Of a stretch of 64,000 nt of DNA, positions 25,958 through 34,635 are shown piece by piece; positions within the stretch are counted from its first letter, which is position 1; every line of letters starts with the position of its first letter. The notes below the pieces were generated by a model. The model had not been told where the DNA came from. It saw only the letters and a program-made list of their open reading frames with translations, and did not search any database. This DNA is from Helicobacteraceae bacterium (lineage in GTDB: Bacteria; Campylobacterota; Campylobacteria; Campylobacterales; Sulfurimonadaceae): positions 1 to 64,000 of the forward strand of contig CANMJR010000012.1 of assembly GCA_947498025.1 (NCBI GenBank), in the 5' to 3' direction. The translations under genes and the position numbers were made by a program.

Positions 25958-27805
25958 TTATCGTACATGCTCATCTTCAGACATCTCATGCACATAGACA
26001 ACTATCTTATTTTTACCGGTTGTTTTAGCTTTATAGAGCGCCGTATCTGCGAACTTGATACATTTCCATATAGAGTCCCCATCAATAGGAAATTTAGATA
26101 CACCGATACTCATGGTTTTTTGCATCTTTTCACCATTCCCGACATCAAAAATAAGAGATGCAAAGCTAGAGTGAATTTTTTGAGCAACTTCCATTGCCCC
26201 TTCATCTGTTGCATTGTGAAGCATCACGACAAATTCCTCTCCACCATATCGAATGGCAAGATCTGAATTGCGGATATTATCTTTGAGAACATTTCCAATT
26301 GCAACGATTACTTTATCTCCCACATCATGCCCATAGGTGTCATTTACTTTTTTAAAAAAGTCAACATCAAGCATCATAACGCTGTAGGTCTCCTTTTCTC
26401 TTTGTGCCTGACCCATTATTTTATCTATAAACTCTTCTAAAAATCTTCTGTTATAAAGCCCTGTCATTCCATCTCGAAGGGAAGTGTCACGAAGCTTATC
26501 CATAAGTATTTTGCTCTCAATTACAGGTTTGGCCGCTTCAAGATAGTTTTTAATACTAAGGGAATGCGAGTTAATTCTGCTTAACTCCTCTTCATTTCTT
26601 GCAGTCATAGAGATAATAAGAGAGTTGTCGGCATTTATTGTAAACGGGATACAGGTATATTTCAGTTCGTTAGCATTGCATGTTTGACATAGATTTATAA
26701 ACTCCGTAGATATAACATCTGTTTTTGTTCTATGTGCTCTGCACTCTAAGGCACTTTTATCAACTGCATGAAAGCAGATGCTGTCGCTTTCACTGATATA
26801 TACCAATTTTCTCTCATTGATGAGGTTGTTGACTTCATAAAATGCAAAATGAGCAATTTCAAATTTTGTTTTTAAGATATCTGTTATTCTTACATAAACC
26901 ATATCTTTTGAAGAGTCTAGCTCTATAGTTTTTTTGAATTTATAAATATCTGAAAGCTCACCAATAATGGTTTTAGCTTCATGGAGAGGGTCGGTCGAAG
27001 AGACGCATCCATCAGGAATAAATGTAGCCAGATTATATTTTATATCACCAAAAGTCTCCTGCATTTTTCCAAAGAGTGTATTCATCTGGCTGATTATAAG
27101 CTTAGCATCACCGCCGACGGTAGTTGAAAACTTATGGGTAAAATCGCCGCTGTGAGCTTTTTTTATTCCCATTCGCAGGTTAGTAAATAGTTTTGTATAA
27201 GGGGTTATGTAGTGATTTAACAGGAAAAGAACCACAATAATAAAACCTAGATTGATACCTAGAATTTTTAAAATTGTAATTAAGCCGCTATTTCTAACGG
27301 CACTTACATCAAACTCCATACTAATAGCACCAAGAGTCTCTTCTCTTTGTACATCGTGACAGCTTAGGCAGTTTGGATTACCGCCGTTAGATTCTGCTTT
27401 ATAGGGAATAGTGATTCTTAAAAAAATCTGTTCTGCGTTTTCTTGTACCTCTTTTACCGTCTCACCACTCTTTAAAACTTGTGCATCAATGGCATCTCTT
27501 GCAGATTCACTATGCAATCCCTCTCCAAACTGTTTTGTAACACTCTCTGAACGCACAACCCATAAAGCTTTGACACCGTCATTTACAGAGACTTTATTCA
27601 TAAAGTACTCTCTTTTATCCATAATGCCATTGACCATGTGAGCAGTAAGGCCATCTTTTACAATGGTAGCAGTCATCTTGGCTTTATCTATAGCGCTGTT
27701 AATACTGTATTCTCTGAAGTTTAGAGATATGTTTACAATAGTTGCCATCGTTATCCCCAAAAGCATAACAGCAACTATAATGAGAAGCTTTGACTTAGTA
27801 TTCAT
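25958..27805 (-). CDS. Membrane diguanylate cyclase with a periplasmic c-type heme motif
   Basis: A 615-residue protein. TM segments lie at about 6-28 and 178-198. The periplasmic domain contains NPNCLSCHD with a CxxCH heme c attachment motif at 146-150, then ETLGAISMEFD, as in Tll0287/DUF3365-type heme sensors. A HAMP-like linker (about 200-250) follows, then a GAF-like domain (about 290-430) with a cysteine cluster at 344, 355, 373, 376 and 385 (ECRAHRT, LCQTCNANELKYTC). The C-terminal GGDEF domain has the active loop GGEEF at 521-525 and an I-site RNSD at 512-515. It probably turns a redox or gas signal into c-di-GMP; the signal is inferred. Confidence 0.85.
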   Translation of the reverse strand: MNTKSKLLIIVAVMLLGITMATIVNISLNFREYSINSAIDKAKMTATIVKDGLTAHMVNGIMDKREYFMNKVSVNDGVKALWVVRSESVTKQFGEGLHSESARDAIDAQVLKSGETVKEVQENAEQIFLRITIPYKAESNGGNPNCLSCHDVQREETLGAISMEFDVSAVRNSGLITILKILGINLGFIIVVLFLLNHYITPYTKLFTNLRMGIKKAHSGDFTHKFSTTVGGDAKLIISQMNTLFGKMQETFGDIKYNLATFIPDGCVSSTDPLHEAKTIIGELSDIYKFKKTIELDSSKDMVYVRITDILKTKFEIAHFAFYEVNNLINERKLVYISESDSICFHAVDKSALECRAHRTKTDVISTEFINLCQTCNANELKYTCIPFTINADNSLIISMTARNEEELSRINSHSLSIKNYLEAAKPVIESKILMDKLRDTSLRDGMTGLYNRRFLEEFIDKIMGQAQREKETYSVMMLDVDFFKKVNDTYGHDVGDKVIVAIGNVLKDNIRNSDLAIRYGGEEFVVMLHNATDEGAMEVAQKIHSSFASLIFDVGNGEKMQKTMSIGVSKFPIDGDSIWKCIKFADTALYKAKTTGKNKIVVYVHEMSEDEHVR

Positions 27806-27879
27806 TTAAACCCACTTTAAAATTTTAATTAACGATAATATCTAATAATAAATAAATTTAAAGTGAAAAGTAAAAAAGA

Positions 27880-29694
27880 TTATTCTACTGTAACACTTTT
27901 TGCTAAATTTCGTGGCATGTCAACATCATTGCCAAGTCTAATGGAAATTTCAAGTGAAAGAAGCTGAACAACAACCATCATTTCAAAAAATTCTAACATA
28001 TAATCTTGACATGCAGAGATTTGAATAAAGTCATCTGCTTTATCAAATTCTACTGCGCTGATAACGCATATTGTAGAGTCTCTTGCACTTAGCTCTTCAA
28101 CATTGCTTTTTGCCTTTTCGTATAGTAAATGCTGCGGAAGCAAAGCAATTGTAAAGAGCTCTGGGTCGGCGAGAGCGATAGGTCCATGTTTCATCTCTCC
28201 ACTAGGATACCCCTCGGCATGGAGGTAGGAAATCTCTTTGAGTTTTAGTGCACCCTCTAGGGCAAGAGGATAGAATATATCTCTTCCGATAAAGAAAAAG
28301 CCATGCCCGTGAAGGTATCTTTTAGAGAGTCGTTTAATTCTCTCATGCATGGAGTCCGTTACTTTTACAGAAGCGGGTATTTCTCTAAGAAGTGCAATCT
28401 GTCTTGCTATTTCATCGCTAGCAAGTGAATTTTTTAGTTTTGCAACAAAGAGGGTAAGCATCCAAAAAACAGTAACCTGTGTTGCAAAAGCTTTTGTTGA
28501 GGCAACCCCTTTTTCTATTCCTGCTCTTGTTAATATGCTCGCATCGGCTAGGCGAACCATGGAGGAGTTGTCAACATTACAAATTACCAGCGTTTTAAGT
28601 CCAGCCTCTTTTGCCATTTTGAGCGTCTCTAGGGTGTCTGCCGTTTCACCGCTTTGGGAGATTACTACAAAAAGAGTATCTTTTGTCATGATGGGTTGGC
28701 GGTATCTAAACTCACTCGCCACTTCAACGGAAGTTTTGATTTTTGCGTATCGCTCAAAAAGGTAGGATGCACTCAGAGCGGAGTGGTAGGAAGTTCCGCA
28801 TGCACAAAGTTTTATCTCATTAATACCATCAAAAAGGGATGTGTCTATTTCATCAAACAGAACCTCACTCTCGCTGAGCCTTCCCATAAGCGTGTCGGCA
28901 ATTACGACGCTCTGCTCATAAATCTCCTTCTCCATAAAAAATCTGAAGCCATCTTTTTGGGCTGAAAGTTTATTTGTGGAGAGTTTAGAAAAATGTGGCT
29001 GTTTTTTGCTTCCCTCTTTGTCAACAATCACAATCTCGCTAAGATTCACATACCCAAAATCGCCGTCTTCAAAGTAGTTCACATCACTGCAATGACCGAT
29101 AAGCGGAGTGTCCGAAGAGGCAAAATATTTTTCATTTTCGCTGTTTCTACCAATAATCATGGGAGAACCATGTTTTGCAAAAAAGATAGAGTCCGGCTTT
29201 GATTTTGTAACCAAAAGAATGGCGTACGCACCTTTAAGTTCTTTAATGGTTTGGCTGAAAGCTTCAAAGGGAGTCGCATGCGTTTTGAGATTTTTTTCAA
29301 ACTGATGCACTATGACTTCCGTGTCTGTTTGGCTTAAAAATGTTACACCTTCACGCATCAGCTCTTTTTTTAACTCTGCATAATTTTCTATAATACCGTT
29401 GTGCACCACATAGGAACTCTCACCCAGATGCGGATGCGCGTTGAGCTCAGTCGGTTTTCCATGCGTTGCCCATCTTGTATGACCGATGCCCACAGCAAAA
29501 TTTAGCGTGACAAAATTTTTAGTCTTCTCTTCTAAGTTTACAAGTTTTCCGACTGCTTTGAAGCTCTCGAAATTCTCACCCTGAAGCACCGCGATGCCGG
29601 CAGAGTCATAACCTCTGTACTCTAACTCTTTAAGACCCTCAAGCAGAATCTCTTTTGTATTTTTATTTCCGATGTATCCGACGATTCCGCACAT
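27880..29694 (-). CDS. glmS: Glutamine--fructose-6-phosphate aminotransferase (isomerizing)
   Basis: A 604-residue enzyme making glucosamine 6-phosphate for cell wall and lipopolysaccharide. The N-terminal glutamine amidotransferase begins MCGIVGYIGNK, with catalytic Cys2, and contains GIGHTRWATHG. Two SIS isomerase domains follow (CGTSYHSALSAS, then ISQSGETADTLE), and the C-terminus ends MPRNLAKSVTVE as in the family. No ribozyme is visible upstream of the gene; the region upstream carries a hairpin repeat instead. It is probably transcribed alone or with glnD. Confidence 0.96.
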   Translation of the reverse strand: MCGIVGYIGNKNTKEILLEGLKELEYRGYDSAGIAVLQGENFESFKAVGKLVNLEEKTKNFVTLNFAVGIGHTRWATHGKPTELNAHPHLGESSYVVHNGIIENYAELKKELMREGVTFLSQTDTEVIVHQFEKNLKTHATPFEAFSQTIKELKGAYAILLVTKSKPDSIFFAKHGSPMIIGRNSENEKYFASSDTPLIGHCSDVNYFEDGDFGYVNLSEIVIVDKEGSKKQPHFSKLSTNKLSAQKDGFRFFMEKEIYEQSVVIADTLMGRLSESEVLFDEIDTSLFDGINEIKLCACGTSYHSALSASYLFERYAKIKTSVEVASEFRYRQPIMTKDTLFVVISQSGETADTLETLKMAKEAGLKTLVICNVDNSSMVRLADASILTRAGIEKGVASTKAFATQVTVFWMLTLFVAKLKNSLASDEIARQIALLREIPASVKVTDSMHERIKRLSKRYLHGHGFFFIGRDIFYPLALEGALKLKEISYLHAEGYPSGEMKHGPIALADPELFTIALLPQHLLYEKAKSNVEELSARDSTICVISAVEFDKADDFIQISACQDYMLEFFEMMVVVQLLSLEISIRLGNDVDMPRNLAKSVTVE

Positions 29695-29724
29695 GTTCTT
29701 AGCCTTGTGAAAAGTGTTAATTTA

Positions 29725-29868
29725 CTGAGGTTACGCACTCTTTCATAAAAGTGTATAACGCTCCTTATAAATCTCGAAAAACAAAGTTTTTCGTAGCTTT
29801 AGGGGGTTGTAGGGACAATTTGTCCCTGCCACTAAAACGGACGAGTTCGTTTTAGTGTGTAATATCAG
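29725..29868 (+). repeat. Dispersed hairpin repeat, copy 4 (both termini)
   Basis: This copy starts CTGAGGTTACGCAC, has the CGAAAAAC/GTTTTTCG stem, the GTAGCTTTAGGGGGTTGTAG core, GGGACAATTTGTCCC, the terminal stem ACTAAAACG/CGTTTTAGT, and ends GTGTGTAATATCAG. It lies between glmS and glnD. Its last 17 bases are the end of the glnD reading frame (residues DITH and the stop). Confidence 0.8.
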
Positions 29869-32365
29869 CTAATAATTTATAAATTTGCTCGACATTATTG
29901 CATATATCGTTTTGTTTCTCCATTAAGAAACTGTCTCTGACTCTGTTTTTTGTGGTGTGAATTTTGGCGGTAACTATGTTAATTTTCAGCTCTTCAAAAC
30001 AGTTCATGATGTATGCCAAAAGACCTCTTTGATTTGTTGTATGGACGGTGAGTTCGGCATGTGTGAGAGAGTGTTCACAATCTATATGTATCTCTTTTCT
30101 TGTTATTTTAATATTTTTTAGCTCCACATGCAAAGACATATCGAAGGCTTTTTTTATTATCTCTTCTACCTCTAAAAGCTCATCCCCCTCAACATTCTTA
30201 ACAAACTCAATTTTAAAATATTTCACATTGTCAAAGAGGGTGATAATCTCCATGGAACCGACATCAAGGTGTGCGAGAGTTGCAAGCAGATACCCTATGT
30301 TGAGAGGAATTTTTCTGTAAATCTCTATTGTTAGAGAATCAACTGCTTTGATGCTGTAGCTGTACTCTTTGGTCTCATTTGCCTTGGTCGCTATGCAGAT
30401 TATGTCGGGAATGGAGTGTTTAAAAAAGAAAAGATTTGATTCTATGCGTAAAACTTTAGTCTGTAAAAGTTTAGGAAGGGCTTTAAACTCCTCTTGGTGC
30501 TGCACTTTTTTTTCAATATTCAATCTTTTTGCAGCGTCCGTAATTCTGTCACTGTTTTGTGAAACTTCCAAGGCACTCTTGTACAAATCAAAAAGCAGTT
30601 TGGAGTTAAAAGAGTTATATGTATCGCCTGCCACTCCGTTTATATCGGCATAGGTAAGAATATAGAGAAGTTTCAGATTTTTGTCATCATGAATATTTGA
30701 CATGAAGTTGTAGAGTGTGTTTTCATTGTGAATATTCTCTTTAAAAGCGACACTGCTCATAAGAACATGCTGTTTTACAAGGGTAACGGCTCTCTCGATA
30801 GATTCCGGTTTGAGCTTTAAATGTTTTGCAAAAGGAACAATGAGCTTCGCACCTACTTCGCTGTGGTCTTGTTTGCGACCTTTTCCTGAGTCATGCAGCA
30901 GCACAGCCACTTTTAAAAGCAGTTTCTCCTCTTCGCTCATTTCGTCATAAAGTTTTTGAATGAAAGGCTCTTTGATATTCTCTAACGCTTCTACGCACTT
31001 TATGGAGTGAATATCCACAGGGTAGGTGTGGTAGCCGTCAAACTGCGGCAGGTGCATCACTTTTCTAAAGCTTGAAAATATCTCATGGAGTATGCCGGCA
31101 TCATAAAAAAGCTTCAAAAAGCAGTACATATTTTTTCTTTTTAGCAGTTCTTTTAGAAGCGTATATGTTTTTTGCTGGAGCGGATGAGCGATTTTTGTAT
31201 AGGTAAATTGGTTTAAAAAACCTGCATCAAAGTGGTACTCTCTGTCAGGGAGTGAAACTAAAAGCTCCAAAAGGGAGTTTATGGGTTGAATTTTGAGATT
31301 AAAAGAGGCAAAGAGCCTTGAATCATACTCATAAATCCCCTTTCTCAGGCGGTGTGACTTAAATTTACTGATATTTTGTTTTTCAACTATAAAAGGTCTT
31401 ACCATTTTCTTCACAAATATCTGCGTAAAGTTGCTTATGCGCCACTGCGCTTCAAGCACTTTGGAAGCCATTTTTTTCTCATCCCTGAAGCCTAGCATGG
31501 CACTCACTTGCGGCATGAGTTCAAAGAGAAGTCTATCCTCTTGTTTGTTTGTAATGAGATGTAAAGCACTCCGAACGCGAAAAAGAAGTTCAAGTGCAAT
31601 GCGGTACTCTTTGTACTCTTCATCGCTGAATAAAATCTGGCTTAACTCTCTTAGATTTGAAACTCCGTAAATTGTTTGTGCTACCCAAAATAGGAGCTGC
31701 GTGTCGCGAAGTCCGCCCACACTCTCTTTTATATTCGGCTGCATGGAGGTCGGGTATTTTTTTCTTCTAATCTGCGCCTCTTCAATTTTGGCGAGAATAA
31801 ACTCTTTTTGTTTGTAGAGACGAATTTTATTGAGTTGTTTTTGCGTTGCATGCCAAGCGTAGGGCGAACCTGTAATAAGTCTTGACTCCATCAAAGAGGT
31901 GCGGATGGTTATATCTTCATCGCTTGCTTTGAATAAATCGCTTATCTCATGAACTCTGTGCCCTAATTTTAGTCCTGCATCCAGTGCTAAATAGAAGAGT
32001 TTTTCTATGATGAGCTGTGTGTTGTAGCCATCCACTTTTTCATAAACTATGAGCAAATCTATGTCGCTGTGAACACACAACTGCTCCCGTCCATAGCTTC
32101 CGAGTGCAACAATGGCTATAGGAATCGAGCCGCTCATGGGAATATAATTTCCAAAAATTCTTCTAAGCGTTACTTTGTACATCAAAGAGATTATTGAATC
32201 TAGTTTTTTGGTGTGTTTTACCAAAAAATCTTTGCCTTGAGAACTCTCAAAAAGCTTTGGAAGTGAAGTTTTATACTCATTTATGTAGGCTTTAAAAAGC
32301 TTGGAAAGTTCAAAATCAGAGCCGTTTTTTTCTATAATATCTTCTATCTGCAGCAGTAAATCCAT
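29852..32365 (-). CDS. glnD: [Protein-PII] uridylyltransferase/uridylyl-removing enzyme
   Basis: An 837-residue bifunctional nitrogen sensor that modifies PII protein according to glutamine level. The nucleotidyltransferase motif is GSYGRE at 89-94, with metal aspartates in HSDIDLL (101 and 103). The HD-domain motif LLHDSGKG lies near residue 490 and carries the uridylyl-removing activity. A C-terminal ACT domain (AELTVHTTNQRGLLAYIMN) senses glutamine. I choose ATG at 32365, because the longer frame to 32440 translates a hairpin repeat. The last residues, DITH, and the TAA come from repeat copy 4. The protein is somewhat shorter than the E. coli enzyme (about 890 residues). Confidence 0.9.
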   Translation of the reverse strand: MDLLLQIEDIIEKNGSDFELSKLFKAYINEYKTSLPKLFESSQGKDFLVKHTKKLDSIISLMYKVTLRRIFGNYIPMSGSIPIAIVALGSYGREQLCVHSDIDLLIVYEKVDGYNTQLIIEKLFYLALDAGLKLGHRVHEISDLFKASDEDITIRTSLMESRLITGSPYAWHATQKQLNKIRLYKQKEFILAKIEEAQIRRKKYPTSMQPNIKESVGGLRDTQLLFWVAQTIYGVSNLRELSQILFSDEEYKEYRIALELLFRVRSALHLITNKQEDRLLFELMPQVSAMLGFRDEKKMASKVLEAQWRISNFTQIFVKKMVRPFIVEKQNISKFKSHRLRKGIYEYDSRLFASFNLKIQPINSLLELLVSLPDREYHFDAGFLNQFTYTKIAHPLQQKTYTLLKELLKRKNMYCFLKLFYDAGILHEIFSSFRKVMHLPQFDGYHTYPVDIHSIKCVEALENIKEPFIQKLYDEMSEEEKLLLKVAVLLHDSGKGRKQDHSEVGAKLIVPFAKHLKLKPESIERAVTLVKQHVLMSSVAFKENIHNENTLYNFMSNIHDDKNLKLLYILTYADINGVAGDTYNSFNSKLLFDLYKSALEVSQNSDRITDAAKRLNIEKKVQHQEEFKALPKLLQTKVLRIESNLFFFKHSIPDIICIATKANETKEYSYSIKAVDSLTIEIYRKIPLNIGYLLATLAHLDVGSMEIITLFDNVKYFKIEFVKNVEGDELLEVEEIIKKAFDMSLHVELKNIKITRKEIHIDCEHSLTHAELTVHTTNQRGLLAYIMNCFEELKINIVTAKIHTTKNRVRDSFLMEKQNDICNNVEQIYKLLADITH

Positions 32366-32385
32366 AATCTCAATCTTGTAATAAA

Positions 32386-32489
32386 TTTGTAATTCTCGAA
32401 AAACAGGGTTTTTCGTAGCTTTAGGGGGTTGTAGGGACATTTGTCCCTGCCATTCAAACGGACTTGTTCGTTTGAATGTGTAACATCAG
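32386..32489 (+). repeat. Dispersed hairpin repeat, copy 5
   Basis: The copy contains CGAAAAACAGGGTTTTTCG, the core GTAGCTTTAGGGGGTTGTAG, GGGACATTTGTCCC, and the terminal stem ATTCAAACG/CGTTTGAAT, where both arms differ from copies 3 and 4 and still pair. It ends GTGTAACATCAG. It lies between the divergent glnD and ABM genes. Confidence 0.8.
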
Positions 32490-32582
32490 ATGGTATTATA
32501 GTCAAAGTGAAGAAATTTGCTATAATCCAAAGATTAAAAAATGAACAATAGATTTCAGAGAAGTCTAATTTAGGAGTAAAAA

Positions 32583-32870
32583 ATGGCAATTACAAAAAGA
32601 GTGACTTTTATAGCAAAACCGGATGGGATACAGAAGATGAAAGAGCTTTTGAGTGCGATGGTAGCACCGAGCAAGGCGGAAGAGGGTTGTATTTTCTATG
32701 AAATTTTTCAGTATGAGAATAAGCCGCAAAAATTTATGGCGTATGAGAGTTGGTGCGATGAAAAAGCACTGGACGGACATAAAGCTTCAGCGCATTATGC
32801 GGTGTATAAATCAAGCTATGAGCCCTATTGCTTAGAAAAATATAGTGATGAACTTGAAGTTTTAGGATAA
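32583..32870 (+). CDS. ABM-family monooxygenase-like protein (YgiN/LsrG type)
   Basis: A 95-residue alpha/beta-barrel protein of the antibiotic biosynthesis monooxygenase family. Typical segments are KRVTFIAKPDGIQKMKELL, EEGCIFYEIFQYENKPQKF and MAYESWCDEKALDGHKASAH. The family includes quinol monooxygenase YgiN and the autoinducer-2-phosphate isomerase LsrG. The gene stands five bases before a class II aldolase and two genes before an LsrK-like kinase, which makes the LsrG comparison interesting but unproven. GGAG precedes the ATG. Confidence 0.75.
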   Translation: MAITKRVTFIAKPDGIQKMKELLSAMVAPSKAEEGCIFYEIFQYENKPQKFMAYESWCDEKALDGHKASAHYAVYKSSYEPYCLEKYSDELEVLG

Positions 32871-32874
32871 TCTT

Positions 32875-34056
32875 TTGAAAAATTTGTGGAACATTGATGT
32901 GGCAAAGAATTTTCAAACTGATTTAGAGTTACGCGTTTATACCTCCAATCTGCTTGGAAAAAGCGATGAACTTGTGCTTCATGGCGGAGGAAACACCTCT
33001 GTAAAAACCATGGTGGACGGTGAAGAGATACTCTTCGTAAAAGGAAGCGGTTGGGATTTGGTGAGCATAAAAGCGGAGGGTTTTTCGCCCGTAAAGATGA
33101 AAACCCTTCTGGAGATGTCACATTTAAAAGAGCTAAGTGACAGCGACATGGTAAGAGGACAGAAAGATGCCATGATTGATAAAACTGCTCCAAATCCGTC
33201 TGTTGAAGCAATCCTTCATGCACTTATTCCCTATAAATTTGTTGACCATACACATGCTGATGCGGTTGTAACAATCTCCAACTCGGTAAATGGAACTGAA
33301 AATATAAAAAAAGTATTTCCAAACTTTTTGATAGTTCCTTATGTTATGCCGGGGTTTATTTTGGCAAATACCATCTTTGAGATGACGCGGAGCGTGAACA
33401 GGTCGAAGATAGACGGAATTATTCTGCACAACCACGGCATCTTTACTTTTGATGATGATGCGAAAAAATCGTATGACAAAATGATTGAAGCAGTGACACA
33501 TGCCGAGGAGTTTTTAGAGCAAAATGCAAAAGTGGAGCTCACTCGCACAGTCGCGCCAAAGCCTGAGTTCTTTGATATCGACAAACTCCGACAACTCCTC
33601 TCAAAAGAGAAAGGGTATGAAGTGATTCTCAAAGAAAATGGAAGTGACTTGGCAAAAACCTACGCTTCGCAAGCAAACCTAAGAGAATTCGCAACAAGAG
33701 GCGTTTTAACTCCGGAACATATCATAAGAACAAAAAGAGTTCCCCTGATTTTAGAAGATGAGAACATTGAAGAAGCGATTGAAAACTACAAAAAAGAGTA
33801 TATAGAATATTTCAAAAATTTTAGAACAGATGAAATATGCCTCAACCCTGCACCAAACTACATAGTCGTAAAAAATTACGGAGTCCTGGCGTGCGCAAAT
33901 TCTGAACAAGAGGCAAACATTATAAACGACATTGTAGAACACACCATGCTAGCGGTGCTACGAGCCGATAAACTAGGCGGATACAAAAGCATAAGTATGA
34001 AAAAAAGTTTTGAGATGGAATATTGGGAATTGGAACAAGCGAAGTTGAAGAGATAA
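32875..34056 (+). CDS. Class II aldolase/adducin family protein
   Basis: A 393-residue protein with an N-terminal class II aldolase/adducin domain. The zinc-binding histidines are in VDHTHADAV (about residues 120-128) and ILHNHGIFTF (about 178-187). The substrate-binding loop VLHGGGNTSVK is near residue 34. About 160 extra C-terminal residues follow, as in the first part of rhamnulose-1-phosphate aldolase/SDR fusion proteins, but without the SDR domain. The start is TTG at 32875, seven bases after AGGA; no ATG fits. The substrate is unknown, perhaps a phosphorylated ketose. Confidence 0.8.
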   Translation: MKNLWNIDVAKNFQTDLELRVYTSNLLGKSDELVLHGGGNTSVKTMVDGEEILFVKGSGWDLVSIKAEGFSPVKMKTLLEMSHLKELSDSDMVRGQKDAMIDKTAPNPSVEAILHALIPYKFVDHTHADAVVTISNSVNGTENIKKVFPNFLIVPYVMPGFILANTIFEMTRSVNRSKIDGIILHNHGIFTFDDDAKKSYDKMIEAVTHAEEFLEQNAKVELTRTVAPKPEFFDIDKLRQLLSKEKGYEVILKENGSDLAKTYASQANLREFATRGVLTPEHIIRTKRVPLILEDENIEEAIENYKKEYIEYFKNFRTDEICLNPAPNYIVVKNYGVLACANSEQEANIINDIVEHTMLAVLRADKLGGYKSISMKKSFEMEYWELEQAKLKR

Positions 34057-34117
34057 AATAGGTAATACATGATAAATATCTTCATTTAATCTTCACTTTT
34101 AAGGCATATAATTACAA

Positions 34118-34567
34118 ATGGCTCAAAATATTATAATCATAGATGATAATCCGCATAATACTAAACTCGCTAGATTGGTACTTTCAAAAGAAGGTTACAA
34201 TGTATATTCAGAACTATCCGTTAAAGATGGATTAAAAATTATGAAAATGCATAAAATGTCACTTGTGTTGATGGATGTAATGATGCCGGGTATTGACGGA
34301 TTTGAAGGTGTAAAATTAATCAAGGAAGATGAAAATCTAAGACTTATTCCTATCATAATGGTTACAGCACTTTCAACAAAAGAGGATGTACTAAAAGCGC
34401 TTAAAGTAGGTGCTGATGATTACCTAGCTAAACCCTATAATATTAAAGATTTAGTAGCAAAAACAAAGCATTTAACCAGTATTAGTGCTTTTATTGAAAA
34501 ATGGTGTCCTCATGCTTCTGAAAACACTAATATAATCGACTTGATGGATTTGTCTTCCATCGATTGA
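34118..34567 (+). CDS. Single-domain response regulator (CheY-like)
   Basis: A 149-residue stand-alone receiver: NIIIIDDNPHNTKLARLVL at the N-terminus, the phospho-acceptor Asp in LVLMDVMMPGIDGFE (about residue 53), the threonine in IIMVTALST, and the lysine in DDYLAKPYN. About 25 residues follow the receiver without a recognisable output domain. It resembles the PleD-type receivers. No kinase gene is adjacent, so its partner is elsewhere. Confidence 0.85.
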   Translation: MAQNIIIIDDNPHNTKLARLVLSKEGYNVYSELSVKDGLKIMKMHKMSLVLMDVMMPGIDGFEGVKLIKEDENLRLIPIIMVTALSTKEDVLKALKVGADDYLAKPYNIKDLVAKTKHLTSISAFIEKWCPHASENTNIIDLMDLSSID

Positions 34568-34635
34568 ATTTCAACTTTTTAGATATACTTTTCCTTCAAT
34601 AAAAGAAAACTTTAATATTTTGGGGCATGTAAATA

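Noticed and set aside
29695-29851. glmS ribozyme upstream of glmS
   Set aside because: No ribozyme core is seen; the structured DNA there is repeat copy 4, and glmS ribozymes are a Gram-positive feature.
32366-32440. Longer GlnD start giving an N-terminus MSLQPPKATK
   Set aside because: The extra 25 residues are translated from hairpin repeat copy 5 and have no counterpart in the family; ATG at 32365 gives the normal length.
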